A stretch of DNA of 64,000 nucleotides from Heliopora coerulea (GCA_030142905.1 JASJOG010000018.1:1929001-1993000); one strand, 5' to 3'. Positions 54,101 to 57,186 are shown, counted from the first letter of the stretch. Made by a program: numbers and translations. The notes: generated from the letters alone by a model not told the origin.

Positions 54101-56153
54101 GCAACATATTACCCTGAAGGAGATGGTTCTCTCGTATAGAGCTGCTATGAGCGATTATCAGCATTAGCCCGTGCAGTAGCCGTCAAATGTCATCTCAACA
54201 TTAAGGCAAAAGCTTGTGAAAAAACTGTTGGGAATTTACCTCCATATAAGAAGCTAGTGCTCATGCCAAGGATTGCATGGTGGTTAATTACTGAATTTCA
54301 TAGCACGATACGTGCATTCGGTGTTCAGTCTACTTGAGAATGCGTTCTCAAAGCAGCAAGATGCTGCATTTAAACAAACTATTGACGCATCGGTCGTGCT
54401 GCAAAATAATGGCAAGAAGCGAAATGGCTTACCTTGACAAGCTACATAGGGCTAAAGTGCATTAAGGCAAACGTTGAAGAGAACTTATTTAGTGATACTC
54501 AAATAAATGTTACCTTTTCATAAGTTTGATAAAACTTTTTAGACATCAATAATGACTGAGTTTTTTTGATGGCAGTAAATGCCTTGTGTACCTCTAATAC
54601 ATATGTTGGTTTTAATTAAGGACAAAGTTATTAAGCAACTCCGGTTGCAGGGTTGATAGAGTAATTAGCCAGTTTTTACCTTAGACCGAATCTAAGAAAG
54701 GAACAACTCTCTTAACAAAAATGCAAGTGTCTGGATTTTTGGAGCAGCTTTTTGAGAAATGTCCGGCAACTTGTAGACAGCCCTGTGCCTAATATCAGGT
54801 GTGGTTGAATCAGATTTGTTTTGACTGTTCAAACTTGTTTTGACCTATGATAACAACATGATGGCAACCACGCACCAGCATTGATATGGGAACAGTGTAT
54901 GGTAACATCTCAAAGCTGCGCTACTGATGTAAGGTTGCATTGTAATATGGCATGGCCTATTGCATCACACCTAGAAATTCTATCAGACTTGCTTTTCGTA
55001 GTTTACTGTTCTCAGACAATTCTGTGGAGAAAGTACATGTATCTGTCACCAATGACACGATGAAACATGAAATTAATGGCGCACCGACTTACAAACTGTC
55101 ACTACTTTGAGTGTGTCGGTCACTTTTTTTAATCTTGTCTTCTCGAAAGATCAAGATATTAAATTAGTCAATTAAAAAAAAATGGTTTAAATGTTCAGAC
55201 AGACAAAATCATATCCACACATGATCAATTTGCTCGATACACGTCACGTACCAAGATATCACTAATTGTACTTGATTTCTGTCCTTGTTTAGGAGAAAAA
55301 GGCATGGGAGGACCTAATGGAGTTGAAGGACCTAAGGGAGAACCTGGTGTTCCAGGATCACCTGGGGCAAGTGGAGAAAAAGGAGAGCCCGGGATTAACG
55401 GTGTTCCGGGTGACCCTGGAGCTGATGGTACTCCAGGAAACGACGGACGTAAAGGAGATCCAGGGGACCCTGGTCCACCAGGTGATCGCGGAGATGAACG
55501 TAAGTTTAGTTTTAATACTAATAAATTATTCTGTTTCATTATCATGTTATGTTAACCTTTTCAACAGTCTTTTAGATGTCAGATTATGAACTGTAATTTT
55601 ATTATTATTATTATAATTATTATTATTATAATTATTATTATTACAGCTCCACGTGCGGGACCGAAAGGTCAGAAGGGAGAGAAAGGGAACTCACCACAAG
55701 GACTACCAGGCGAAAAAGGATTACCTGGATTTGCTGGTGAAAGAGGGGATGTAGGCACTGAAGGCATCGATGGAGCTAGAGGACGTAAAGGCGAACTAGG
55801 ACCTCGTGGGAGAAAAGGATTACCTGGTGAAAAGGGTATCCAAGGTAACGAAATATTGACAACCGTCACATGTAATTGGGGGGGGGGGGGGGAGGGGGCA
55901 CACACCAGAATGACAATCTCAACGTGCAAAATCGCACGTGTAAACGTCCCTAAAGAGTCGCCCAGCCGGACGTCCCTACCTCACGCCAATATACGAATAT
56001 CAAACACATTCTGATTTTTCAATCCCAATATTTCCGTCTGTGAAAAAAATTACAAGCACAAAATCTACAAAACAATTCTAATTGTGGCTCCTTCCTTTCT
56101 TCCTATAATCCTTACTGCCATCCTCCCTTCCTTCCTGCCTTAGTTACTTACTC

Positions 56154-56189
<36 letters not shown>

Positions 56190-56524
56190 TCTTGCGCCCT
56201 TCCTTTCATCGTTCCACTCCTCTGTGTTTTCTTCTACTCTCCCTTGCATCCTCTTTTTATTCATTTTCATCTTTTTATCCTTCATTCGTTTCTCCCACGC
56301 TATATATCCTTCAATTGTTATTAAATTCTAATATTGATCTTATAGTCAGTATTTTTTCCTGAACATTTTGTAAGTTCATTAAACCCTTGATCCTTACATG
56401 CATTTAGGTATGGCTGGGGAAGATGGCAACCAAGGCCCTAAAGGAGAACAAGGACCAAAAGGATTTGAGGGTTTCCGTGGGCTTACTGGTCCCCCCGGAC
56501 TGAATGGAGAGACTGGAGCCCAAG
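605..56524 (+). CDS. Collagen alpha chain with central vWA domain (33-exon gene span, partial at both ends)
   Basis: This is the span of one spliced gene; the exons are listed separately. The joined reading frame is open for about 1,170 residues: a Cys-containing start, about 800 residues of Gly-X-Y repeat with short interruptions, one vWA domain of about 188 residues, then about 174 more Gly-X-Y residues. Every junction restores phase and nearly all keep the Gly-X-Y register, which supports the splice calls. The product should be a secreted matrix collagen that trimerises through its repeats and binds partners through vWA. The start resembles the Cys-rich 7S region of type IV collagen (Cys followed by KGQKGxRG, and later IPGCKGEKG), while the small exon sizes and the A domain recall type VI. 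I therefore do not assign a vertebrate type. Signal peptide, start codon and C-terminus lie outside. RNA-seq would settle the model. Confidence 0.9.
818..862 (+). CDS. Collagen exon 2
   Basis: 45 nt, 15 codons of perfect Gly-X-Y ([15 protein letters not shown]), phase 0, donor GTAAGT at 863. Confidence 0.9.
1155..1230 (-). mobile_element. tRNA-derived SINE fragment
   Basis: The minus strand reads like the 3' two thirds of a tRNA: a TTGGTAGAACACTG D-arm-like segment, then a perfect Pol III B box GGTTCGATTCC (within 1172-1184). No complete cloverleaf could be drawn, so a SINE remnant fits better than a working tRNA. Confidence 0.6.
1350..1384 (+). repeat. (ACAT)n microsatellite
   Basis: About eight near-perfect tetranucleotide units, in intron 2 beside the SINE fragment. 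Confidence 0.95.
1636..1725 (+). CDS. Collagen exon 3
   Basis: 90 nt, 30 codons of uninterrupted Gly-X-Y (begins [16 protein letters not shown]), acceptor CATCCAG, donor GTATAT at 1726, phase 0. 90 bp is a typical non-fibrillar collagen exon length. Confidence 0.93.
2142..2186 (+). CDS. Collagen exon 4
   Basis: 45 nt encoding [15 protein letters not shown], acceptor TGAACAG, donor GTAAGT, phase 0. Confidence 0.92.
2799..2861 (+). CDS. Collagen exon 5
   Basis: 63 nt, 21 codons, [16 protein letters not shown] then CKGEK. The IPGCKGEKG segment resembles the IPGCNGTKGERG landmark near the start of the type IV triple helix, which is recalled family knowledge and not aligned here. Phase 0; donor GTAGGA. 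Confidence 0.92.
3933..4016 (+). CDS. Collagen exon 6 with helix interruption
   Basis: 84 nt, 28 codons. It opens with a non-repeating stretch ([11 protein letters not shown]) and returns to [18 protein letters not shown]. Interruptions of this size are normal in non-fibrillar collagens and give flexible points. Acceptor ATTTTAG, donor GTATTC, phase 0. Confidence 0.92.
5482..5526 (+). CDS. Collagen exon 7 (interruption exon)
   Basis: 45 nt encoding [15 protein letters not shown]. Only the length stays modulo 9; the Gly spacing breaks. Acceptor TTTCAATTAG, donor GTAAGT, phase 0 on both sides. Confidence 0.8.
6941..6976 (+). CDS. Collagen exon 8
   Basis: 36 nt, [12 protein letters not shown], perfect Gly-X-Y, acceptor GGTTGTAG, donor GTTATA, phase 0. 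Confidence 0.87.
7054..7089 (+). CDS. Collagen exon 9
   Basis: 36 nt, [12 protein letters not shown], acceptor TACTTCACAG, donor GTAAGT. It is separated from exon 8 by a 77-nt intron and followed by a 7-kb intron filled with mobile elements. Confidence 0.9.
7880..8120 (-). pseudogene. HIRAN-like reading frame, decayed copy
   Basis: On the minus strand, frames shifted by small indels give [42 protein letters not shown]. These correspond in order to [17 protein letters not shown] and [19 protein letters not shown] of the frame at 23409-23682. Conservation at protein level on this strand suggests it was once coding. The HIRAN link (V-G-H-V-P ... G-K-R ... G-L-E-V-P-C pattern) is from memory of the family, not a search. 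Confidence 0.4.
8490..9312. repeat. Imperfect inverted repeat inside the pogo-like element
   Basis: The segment 8490-8605 (CTGTCCTCTATAATATACC ... CCGAAAAATGATGGCG ... AGAGGTCCTTTT) recurs in reverse complement at 9215-9312 with moderate divergence. The 600 nt between show no recognisable coding. It could be a nested TIR element or an internal rearrangement. Confidence 0.6.
9553..9622 (+). repeat. AT-rich degenerate tandem repeat
   Basis: Units like AAATCAATTTAAATGAAATC repeat about five times imperfectly. The rest of 9456-10640 shows no recognisable element. Confidence 0.6.
10775..11746 (-). mobile_element. L2/Crack-like LINE, 5'-truncated, RT C-terminus
   Basis: An open frame of 205 codons (11129-11746) encodes the end of a non-LTR reverse transcriptase: [20 protein letters not shown], then [20 protein letters not shown], then [12 protein letters not shown], and near the end [19 protein letters not shown]. 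The 3' UTR runs to about 10780 and ends in TTGATTGATTGATT units, the kind of short tandem tail seen in L2/CR1-type elements. The catalytic domain is missing. The frame is uninterrupted, so the insertion is fairly recent. Confidence 0.85.
10941..10958 (+). repeat. Poly-A run
   Basis: 18 consecutive A within the LINE 3' UTR region. Confidence 0.9.
12073..12245. repeat. Near-perfect 173-nt hairpin
   Basis: Arms 12073-12151 and 12167-12245 (79 nt each) are reverse complements with a single mismatch seen; the loop is 15 nt. The left arm begins GTTAAGAATATTAATGCCC. Such low divergence implies a recent or conserved origin. Any reading frame across it is incidental. Confidence 0.93.
12362..12500 (-). 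repeat. Degenerate hexamer array with telomere-like core beside a SINE-like box
   Basis: Imperfect 6-nt units run from 12362 to 12478. The right part contains (TTAGGG)-type units (GTTAGGGTTAGGG twice); the left drifts to GAGTTGGGATTC. On the minus strand the array directly follows CGCGTCTGGAGCT, the same box that precedes a hexamer array at 45226-45375. Confidence 0.8.
12834..12905 (-). mobile_element. tRNA-like SINE head
   Basis: The minus strand reads GGCTTCCGTAGCTCAGTTGG followed by CAGAGCATCGC, a perfect tRNA D-arm and A box. No T-arm follows, so this is a truncated SINE and not a tRNA gene. Confidence 0.65.
13195..13290 (+). repeat. Third copy of the 10645/11803 repeat arm
   Basis: Shares TTCAATAAAATGAATGTATT and the GGTAATAAACATTAAAAGGT-type segment with the arms at 10645-10745 and 11803-11900. 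The rest of 13300-14131 holds no recognisable element. Confidence 0.6.
14132..14158 (+). CDS. Collagen exon 10 (27 nt)
   Basis: 27 nt, GEKGMEGSQ, acceptor AACTTTTTAG, donor GTAGGA. It is a very short exon between a 7-kb and a 1.6-kb intron; phase and Gly register fit exons 9 and 11 exactly. Confidence 0.82.
14317..14709. mobile_element. pogo-type MITE
   Basis: A 393-nt element with inverted ends CGTATTCATTCGATTAAGCG / complement of CGTATTTAGACAATTAAGCG. Repeated GATTAAGCGCC motifs lie just inside both ends, resembling the subterminal ATTAAGCGGCC repeats of the pogo element at 22478. No coding capacity. Confidence 0.65.
14916..15050 (+). repeat. Interspersed repeat, copy A
   Basis: Shares GGCGGGATGCTGGG, GTAGCAGGCTAAGACCCC and GGTGTGCGAGTTGTAATAA with 44476-44600, which is in the opposite orientation. 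It ends in (TAA)n, like a retroposon tail. A hAT MITE has inserted just downstream. Confidence 0.75.
15064..15478. mobile_element. hAT-type MITE with perfect 8-bp target duplication
   Basis: Terminal inverted repeats CAGGCCCGCCCAGAG and CTCTGGGCAGGCCTG bound a GC-rich 415-nt element. Identical 8-bp flanks ACAACTTA (15056-15063 and 15479-15486) are target-site duplications of hAT length. No transposase. Confidence 0.88.
15807..15860 (+). CDS. Collagen exon 11
   Basis: 54 nt, [18 protein letters not shown], acceptor CTTTTTTAG, donor GTATGA, phase 0. 54 bp is the classical collagen exon unit. Confidence 0.93.
15861..17497 (+). other. Intron 11
   Basis: Contains a weak tRNA-like patch at 16041-16115 (AAGGTTACAATTCC B-box-like segment). 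Otherwise no exon or element was recognised. Confidence 0.5.
17498..17542 (+). CDS. Collagen exon 12 (imperfect repeat)
   Basis: 45 nt, [15 protein letters not shown], acceptor CTTTTCCAG, donor GTAAGG. It starts with Val instead of Gly, so the exon 11/12 join makes a short interruption. Confidence 0.8.
17631..17681 (+). CDS. Collagen exon 13
   Basis: 51 nt, [17 protein letters not shown], acceptor GTATTTAG, donor GTAAGA, phase 0. The end leaves the repeat (NSTDITL) and carries an N-S-T glycosylation sequon. Confidence 0.85.
18455..18970 (+). repeat. Interspersed repeat shared with 47310-47665
   Basis: Matches include CGCATTCAAACCAATCA, CAGATTCAGCCTCTGCGAA and AAGTAAATTTTATTTGCCA, each with a close counterpart in the same order and orientation at 47310-47665. 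Family unknown. Confidence 0.65.
19706..19850 (+). repeat. GA-rich simple repeat
   Basis: Purine-only tract of GAAA, GATAAA and GAGA units shading into GGAGAGGGTGAG. The frames across it are low-complexity artefacts. The remainder of intron 13 (17682-20190) shows nothing else beyond the repeat at 18455. Confidence 0.9.
20191..20229 (+). CDS. Collagen exon 14 with GC donor and RGD
   Basis: 39 nt, [13 protein letters not shown], acceptor CTTATTTAG. The donor is GCAAGT, a GC-AG intron with an otherwise consensus context (AAG|GCAAGT). It continues the interruption begun in exon 13, then returns to Gly-X-Y with an RGD at 20218-20226. Phase and register fit exon 15, so I accept it despite the non-GT donor. 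Confidence 0.7.
20230..22476 (+). other. Intron 14 and start of intron 15
   Basis: AT-rich sequence around exon 15. No supported gene or repeat up to the pogo-like element. Confidence 0.5.
21379..21435 (+). CDS. Collagen exon 15
   Basis: 57 nt, [19 protein letters not shown], acceptor TTTTGGTATCAG, donor GTACTG, phase 0. Confidence 0.92.
22758..23265. mobile_element. Nested hAT-like non-autonomous element
   Basis: 508 nt bounded by TAATGCTGCTCCC and the complement of TAGTGCTGCCCCC, with identical 8-bp flanks AATTTGCT (22750-22757 and 23266-23273). Inside each end are clusters of the palindrome TAATCGATTA (22770-22830 and 23187-23235). No coding capacity. It lies wholly inside the pogo element, so it is younger. 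Confidence 0.8.
23409..23682 (-). pseudogene. HIRAN-like reading frame carried by the pogo element
   Basis: The frame reads, in order, [54 protein letters not shown] and [19 protein letters not shown], then a stop at its 3' end. The pattern (GHVP-like core, basic GKR, GLE-V/I-PC, F-x-G) recalls the C-terminal half of HIRAN-type proteins common beside cnidarian transposons; this is recalled, not searched. The N-terminal half is missing where the frame meets the oppositely oriented transposase. A diverged copy at 7880-8120 keeps the same residues on the same relative strand. Confidence 0.45.
23755..24850 (+). pseudogene. pogo/Tigger DDE transposase, inactive
   Basis: An open frame from 23768 encodes a DDE_1-type catalytic core. 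The first acidic residue is in [15 protein letters not shown], and a third in [20 protein letters not shown] is intact. The second, expected in DNAPCHP, is Tyr here ([13 protein letters not shown], near 24095). An in-frame TGA at 24620-24622 interrupts the C-terminus; the same frame continues with [20 protein letters not shown] and ends in the typical Gln/Arg-rich tail near 24845. The N-terminal DNA-binding half is missing. Catalytically dead on two counts. Confidence 0.88.
25472..25534 (+). CDS. Collagen exon 16
   Basis: 63 nt, 21 codons beginning [16 protein letters not shown], acceptor TTTTTCTTCAAAG, donor GTTTGA (weak), phase 0. It lies about 300 nt downstream of the pogo-like element. 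Confidence 0.9.
25535..27640 (+). other. Intron 16, first part
   Basis: No supported gene. A small possible inverted repeat (ACAGGTG at 26626, complement CACCTG near 26694) with an AT-rich middle may be a short MITE, but no target duplication was found. Confidence 0.4.
27641..27882. repeat. 242-nt inverted repeat (fold-back)
   Basis: Arms of about 105 nt (27641-27745 and 27778-27882) are reverse complements with about seven mismatches; they begin TAAAGAATAAAACATAATCC. A second short pairing (TGTCAAAC / GTTTGACA) lies toward the centre. It resembles a fold-back MITE; no clear target duplication. Confidence 0.88.
28683..28700 (+). repeat. Poly-G run (18)
   Basis: 18 consecutive G. The rest of 27883-29370 shows no supported gene. 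Confidence 0.9.
29371..29415 (+). CDS. Collagen exon 17
   Basis: 45 nt, [15 protein letters not shown], acceptor TATTTCTTCAG, donor GTTGTC, phase 0. Confidence 0.91.
29629..29682 (+). CDS. Collagen exon 18
   Basis: 54 nt, [18 protein letters not shown], acceptor ATGATTATAG, donor GTTGGT, phase 0. Confidence 0.92.
30051..30099 (+). repeat. (TA)n microsatellite
   Basis: About 24 dinucleotide units with two G interruptions, in intron 18. The rest of 29683-31290 shows only a tRNA-like trace at 31050-31090. Confidence 0.95.
31297..31358 (+). mobile_element. tRNA-derived SINE fragment
   Basis: GTAGCTCAATAGTTCCAACA (A-box/D-arm-like) is followed by AAGGTTACGGATTCGGCTTC (B-box-like). A second B-box-like segment, GGGTTGAACTCCC, follows at 31458, suggesting two tandem remnants. 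Confidence 0.5.
31580..31642 (+). CDS. Collagen exon 19
   Basis: 63 nt, begins [16 protein letters not shown] and ends PAASV; acceptor TTAATTTGTAG, donor GTAAGT. It is the last of the small phase-0 exons. Confidence 0.92.
31643..33387 (+). other. Intron 19
   Basis: No supported gene or element. A frame at 31647-31973 starts with the exon 19 donor and has no recognisable domain, so it is not annotated. Confidence 0.5.
33388..33574 (+). CDS. Collagen exon 20
   Basis: 187 nt: 62 codons plus one base. It starts in phase 0 with [10 protein letters not shown] after a weak acceptor (GATTATTTAAG) and ends in phase 1 before GTACTG. From here most junctions split the Gly codon after its first base. 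One interruption occurs (GKPIQGSKG). Confidence 0.9.
34290..34350 (+). repeat. (GGAC/GGAT)n microsatellite
   Basis: Tetranucleotide repeat in intron 20, drifting from GGAC to GGAT to GATA. The rest of 33575-34438 shows nothing further. Confidence 0.93.
34439..34615 (+). CDS. Collagen exon 21
   Basis: 177 nt, phase 1 to phase 1, acceptor TAATATTTCAG, donor GTAAGG. It encodes [15 protein letters not shown] onward, with one interruption around [10 protein letters not shown]. Confidence 0.93.
35500..36300 (-). mobile_element. LINE fragment, RT C-terminal region
   Basis: A minus-strand frame (35963-36250, extended upstream by [14 protein letters not shown]) encodes [40 protein letters not shown] and [12 protein letters not shown], the post-RT thumb region of a non-LTR retrotransposon family common in cnidarians. 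Downstream, after frameshifts, [20 protein letters not shown] and a KCIL*GE segment follow, where a zinc-finger Cys codon became TGA. The element stops about 30 nt before exon 22. The other part of this intron (34616-35499) is pyrimidine-rich without a gene. Confidence 0.8.
36330..36646 (+). CDS. Collagen exon 22 (Cys pairs, two RGD)
   Basis: 317 nt, 105 codons after a 2-nt start, ending phase 0 before GTAAGG. It holds two cysteine pairs, CGVPGNC near its start and CPTC near its middle. It also has an N-L-T sequon, an RGDS at 36410-36421 and a second RGD at 36518-36526. The cysteines are candidates for inter-chain disulfides. The acceptor follows an (ATT)n run and a LINE fragment that ends about 30 nt upstream. 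Confidence 0.94.
36864..37070 (+). CDS. Collagen exon 23
   Basis: 207 nt, 69 codons, phase 0 on both sides, acceptor GATGTTGTTAG, donor GTGAGT. It includes an acidic interruption ([15 protein letters not shown]) and a Lys-rich run [10 protein letters not shown], the latter typical of hydroxylysine sites. Confidence 0.93.
37133..37400 (+). repeat. Interspersed repeat shared with 49975-50170
   Basis: Shared segments in the same order and orientation include CTGTTAAAAATCCCATAGCTCTT / CGTTAAAAATGCCAAAGCTCTT (trimmed in part) and TGAATGGGATAA / CATGGAATAATTC. Family unknown; 37401-39344 otherwise shows no supported feature. Confidence 0.5.
39345..39486 (+). CDS. Collagen exon 24
   Basis: 142 nt, phase 0 in and phase 1 out, acceptor TTTTGTTTAG, donor GTTTGT. 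It ends with three GEQ triplets ([16 protein letters not shown]), where the register begins to break. Confidence 0.91.
39996..40016 (+). CDS. Collagen exon 25 (21-nt micro-exon)
   Basis: 21 nt, phase 1 to phase 1, encoding TRELPD between intact splice sites (TTTCATTTAG and CGTAAGT). It is non-collagenous and links exon 24 to the Gly-X-Y of exon 26, where the split codon gives Leu. Skipping it would keep the frame, so it could be a cassette exon. Confidence 0.68.
40195..40285 (+). repeat. (ATCC/TCTG)n imperfect repeat
   Basis: Tetranucleotide-rich tract in intron 25, with repeated CATC, CCAT and TCTG units. Confidence 0.8.
41112..41190 (+). mobile_element. tRNA-derived SINE fragment
   Basis: AGCTTAGTTGGAAGAACACT (A-box region) is followed by GTTGCGGGTTCTATCCCC (B box GGTTCTATCCC, 41172-41182). 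The anticodon arm does not pair well. Confidence 0.6.
41612..41725. repeat. Two short palindromes
   Basis: CTCCATTTCATGAAATGGAG at 41612-41631 is a perfect 20-nt palindrome. About 50 nt later, CAGATACATAACTCGGGT pairs with its near-complement ending at about 41724, giving a hairpin. The rest of intron 25 shows nothing else. Confidence 0.85.
41975..42016 (+). CDS. Collagen exon 26
   Basis: 42 nt, phase 1 to phase 1, acceptor TCAATATAG, donor GTACGT. It encodes [14 protein letters not shown]. Confidence 0.85.
42105..42278 (+). CDS. Collagen exon 27
   Basis: 174 nt, phase 1 to phase 1, donor GTAAAG. The acceptor is the AG of GGTACAAAAG at 42103-42104, 88 nt after exon 26, with only a weak pyrimidine tract. 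Register demands it: AMG joins DLGDQGPPG without a break. Contains one interruption ([10 protein letters not shown]) and an N-I-S sequon. Confidence 0.88.
42279..43861 (+). other. Intron 27
   Basis: No supported gene, repeat or element recognised. Confidence 0.5.
43862..44011 (+). CDS. Collagen exon 28
   Basis: 150 nt, phase 1 to phase 1, acceptor CACTTGTTTAG, donor GTATGT. It ends GEKGSQGRN plus the first base of Asp, which joins CDNVLDV of the vWA exon. RGD at 43930-43938. Confidence 0.93.
44155..44475 (-). mobile_element. LINE fragment, RT C-terminal region (second family)
   Basis: The minus strand encodes [20 protein letters not shown], then, past a stop codon, [20 protein letters not shown] and [16 protein letters not shown]. 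This is the thumb region of a non-LTR retrotransposon related to, but distinct from, the one at 35500-36300. The catalytic part is absent. Confidence 0.75.
44476..44600 (-). repeat. Interspersed repeat, copy B
   Basis: Reverse-complement match to 14916-15050 with high similarity over about 120 nt. It abuts the LINE fragment and makes an open frame with it by chance. Confidence 0.75.
44780..44930 (-). mobile_element. tRNA-derived SINE
   Basis: On the minus strand a CGCTCAATGGTTAGAGCATG A box is followed by CGGAATCGATCCCCGTCAGG, then a T run that could terminate Pol III. The upstream head (AACTTGCACTTTAGCTAGGA) is shared with the SINE at 60140-60170, so both belong to one family. It is preceded by a short (TTA)n tract at 44660-44700. 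Confidence 0.75.
45086..45375 (+). mobile_element. tRNA-derived SINE with (GCATTA)n tail
   Basis: A perfect B box GGTTCGATCCC (45181-45191) sits in TGCGGGTTCGATCCCGCTC, followed by TGGAGCTC. Then, at 45226-45375, comes an array of hexamers moving from AGTATT to GCATTA to GCATTT to AGTATT. The adjoining region 45376-47309 shows no supported feature apart from a rejected cryptic exon at 46763. Confidence 0.7.
47310..47665 (+). repeat. Interspersed repeat shared with 18455-18970
   Basis: Same-order matches to the copy in intron 13, including CAGGTTCAGCTGCTGCGAA and AGGTAAATTTTATTTGTCA. Family unknown. Confidence 0.65.
47845..47891 (+). repeat. (TTTA)n microsatellite
   Basis: About eleven units with one break; possibly the poly-(TAAA) tail of a minus-strand retroposon. 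Confidence 0.92.
48087..48660 (-). mobile_element. LINE 3' end with C-terminal coding and (TAAA)n tail
   Basis: The minus-strand frame 48446-48658 ends [39 protein letters not shown], the common C-terminus of CR1/L2-like reverse transcriptases (RLWNxLP motif). A 330-nt 3' UTR follows and ends in (AAAT)n at 48087-48110, the element's tail. Strongly 5'-truncated. Confidence 0.75.
48837..49162 (+). CDS. Collagen exon 29: vWA domain, first part
   Basis: 326 nt, 108 codons after a 2-nt start, acceptor CGCATTTTTTAG, donor GTGAGT. It begins [20 protein letters not shown], a vWA beta strand followed by the MIDAS motif DxSxS (48872-48886). The MIDAS Thr lies in [10 protein letters not shown] at 49082-49084. 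Known for the family: this site binds a divalent cation and, through it, an acidic residue of the ligand. The intron inside the domain is phase 0. Confidence 0.95.
49477..49549 (+). repeat. Minisatellite, GTGGTTAGGCTTAG units
   Basis: Four to five imperfect units of 6 to 14 nt in intron 29 (AGGTGGTTAGGCTTAGGTGG and variants). Confidence 0.85.
49975..50170 (+). repeat. Interspersed repeat shared with 37133-37400
   Basis: Second copy of the repeat described at 37133-37400. The rest of intron 29 (49163-50792) shows only the minisatellite. Confidence 0.5.
50793..51030 (+). CDS. Collagen exon 30: vWA domain, second part
   Basis: 238 nt, 79 codons plus one base, acceptor TTTTATTCTAG, donor GTAAAC. 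It starts [10 protein letters not shown], whose Asp (50811-50813) is the third MIDAS residue, and continues [13 protein letters not shown] to end VGLCLG. The final Cys probably pairs with the Cys at the start of exon 29, closing the domain as in other matrix A domains. Phase 1 exit into Gly-X-Y. Confidence 0.95.
51370..51430 (-). mobile_element. LINE tail remnant
   Basis: On the minus strand, GTATTGATTGATCGATTTAT resembles the tail of the LINE at 10775. No coding part is left. The rest of 51031-52645 shows no supported feature. Confidence 0.4.
52654..54785 (+). mobile_element. hAT-like DNA transposon, decayed autonomous copy
   Basis: 2.1 kb with inverted ends: TGGGGCTGTCCAGAAGTTGC at left, complement of CAGGGCTGTCTACAAGTTGC at right. 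Flanks GGCCTAGT (52646-52653) and TGCCTAAT (54786-54793) match at six of eight positions, consistent with an old 8-bp duplication. Subterminal repeats of GAGCAACTTTTT-type lie inside the left end. It contains the remnant transposase at 52864-54525. Confidence 0.78.
52864..54525 (+). pseudogene. hAT-like transposase, multiply frameshifted
   Basis: Coding starts [20 protein letters not shown] and stops at 53002. After shifts it shows a zinc-finger-like [10 protein letters not shown] ... LQKH (53115-53200), [40 protein letters not shown] and [17 protein letters not shown] (a C-x2-H motif as in hAT cores), and [19 protein letters not shown] with a stop near 54139. The pieces keep collinear order, so this is one decayed gene. 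A closely similar protein family is widespread in cnidarians by my recollection. Confidence 0.75.
54794..55292 (+). other. Intron 30, last part
   Basis: No supported feature between the hAT element and exon 31. Confidence 0.6.
55293..55499 (+). CDS. Collagen exon 31 (helix resumes)
   Basis: 207 nt, phase 1 to phase 1, acceptor CCTTGTTTAG, donor GTAAGT. Uninterrupted Gly-X-Y from [12 protein letters not shown] to [12 protein letters not shown] at 55487-55495. This is the first exon after vWA and starts a second triple helix. Confidence 0.94.
55600..55644 (+). repeat. (ATT)n microsatellite at a splice acceptor
   Basis: About 14 ATT/ATA units running directly into the CAG acceptor of exon 32. 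Confidence 0.95.
55647..55844 (+). CDS. Collagen exon 32
   Basis: 198 nt, phase 1 to phase 1, donor GTAACG. The acceptor CAG sits at the very end of an (ATT)n microsatellite. Encodes [13 protein letters not shown] onward with one short break (GNSPQG); RGD at 55742-55750. Confidence 0.94.
55878..55892 (+). repeat. Poly-G run
   Basis: 15 G about 35 nt after the exon 32 donor; G runs near donors can act as intronic splicing enhancers. Confidence 0.9.
56144..56189 (+). repeat. (TTAC)n microsatellite
   Basis: About eleven tetranucleotide units in intron 32. Confidence 0.95.
56408..56524 (+). CDS. Collagen exon 33 (last in window)
   Basis: 117 nt, phase 1 to phase 1, acceptor TGCATTTAG, donor GTACAA. 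Perfect Gly-X-Y from [12 protein letters not shown] to GETGAQG. No stop codon; the next exon must lie beyond 64000, giving a final intron of at least 7.4 kb. Confidence 0.93.
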
Positions 56525-57186
56525 GTACAATTTTCTTTATTAGGTGTATTTGCGGACATGCATTTATAATTTTTTTTCGTTTTGCGGCCATCAATGAAAG
56601 ACTTTTTTGTAGTTTAAATAATCGTATTTCTTCAATTAAGCACCCCAGTGAGCTTACTAATTTCAGGAATTAGAGAATAAGTGGTTATTCGAGGAGGCAC
56701 TTCTTCACTGCTTGACACTTGATGCAAGATGTATGAAATGTCAGAAGTAAGAAAGTCGTTTTTCTAGAAAAATGCAATAAGCATCGAATGATGACAAGAT
56801 TTCAAACTAGCAGAAAGGAACATTCAAAGGTCGTTTATATTTTCTCAGTTTCTGCACCTGTAATTAGTTATATTTCAACTTTCACAAAACTTTTAAAATA
56901 AGGAACGAAAAATGCTCTGTAATATTTTCCCCGCAATCGTATTCTAAATCAATCAATTTATCTTCTCCACTATACGCTGAAAGCACCTGTACTTGATGTA
57001 ACGTATTCGATTTCGGAGTCTGTCATCGGAAAATGAATTGGTTCTAATGTGTGTGGACGTGCTACGACAACACAGTCTGCTAGGTTTGGCTGAGACATTA
57101 CTTGTGGAGTTAGTGAAGGCGAAAGAAATGCGTAAGCCCATGAAATCGAAGAACCAAGCGGGAATCTCTAGCGAAGTATAAGGTGT

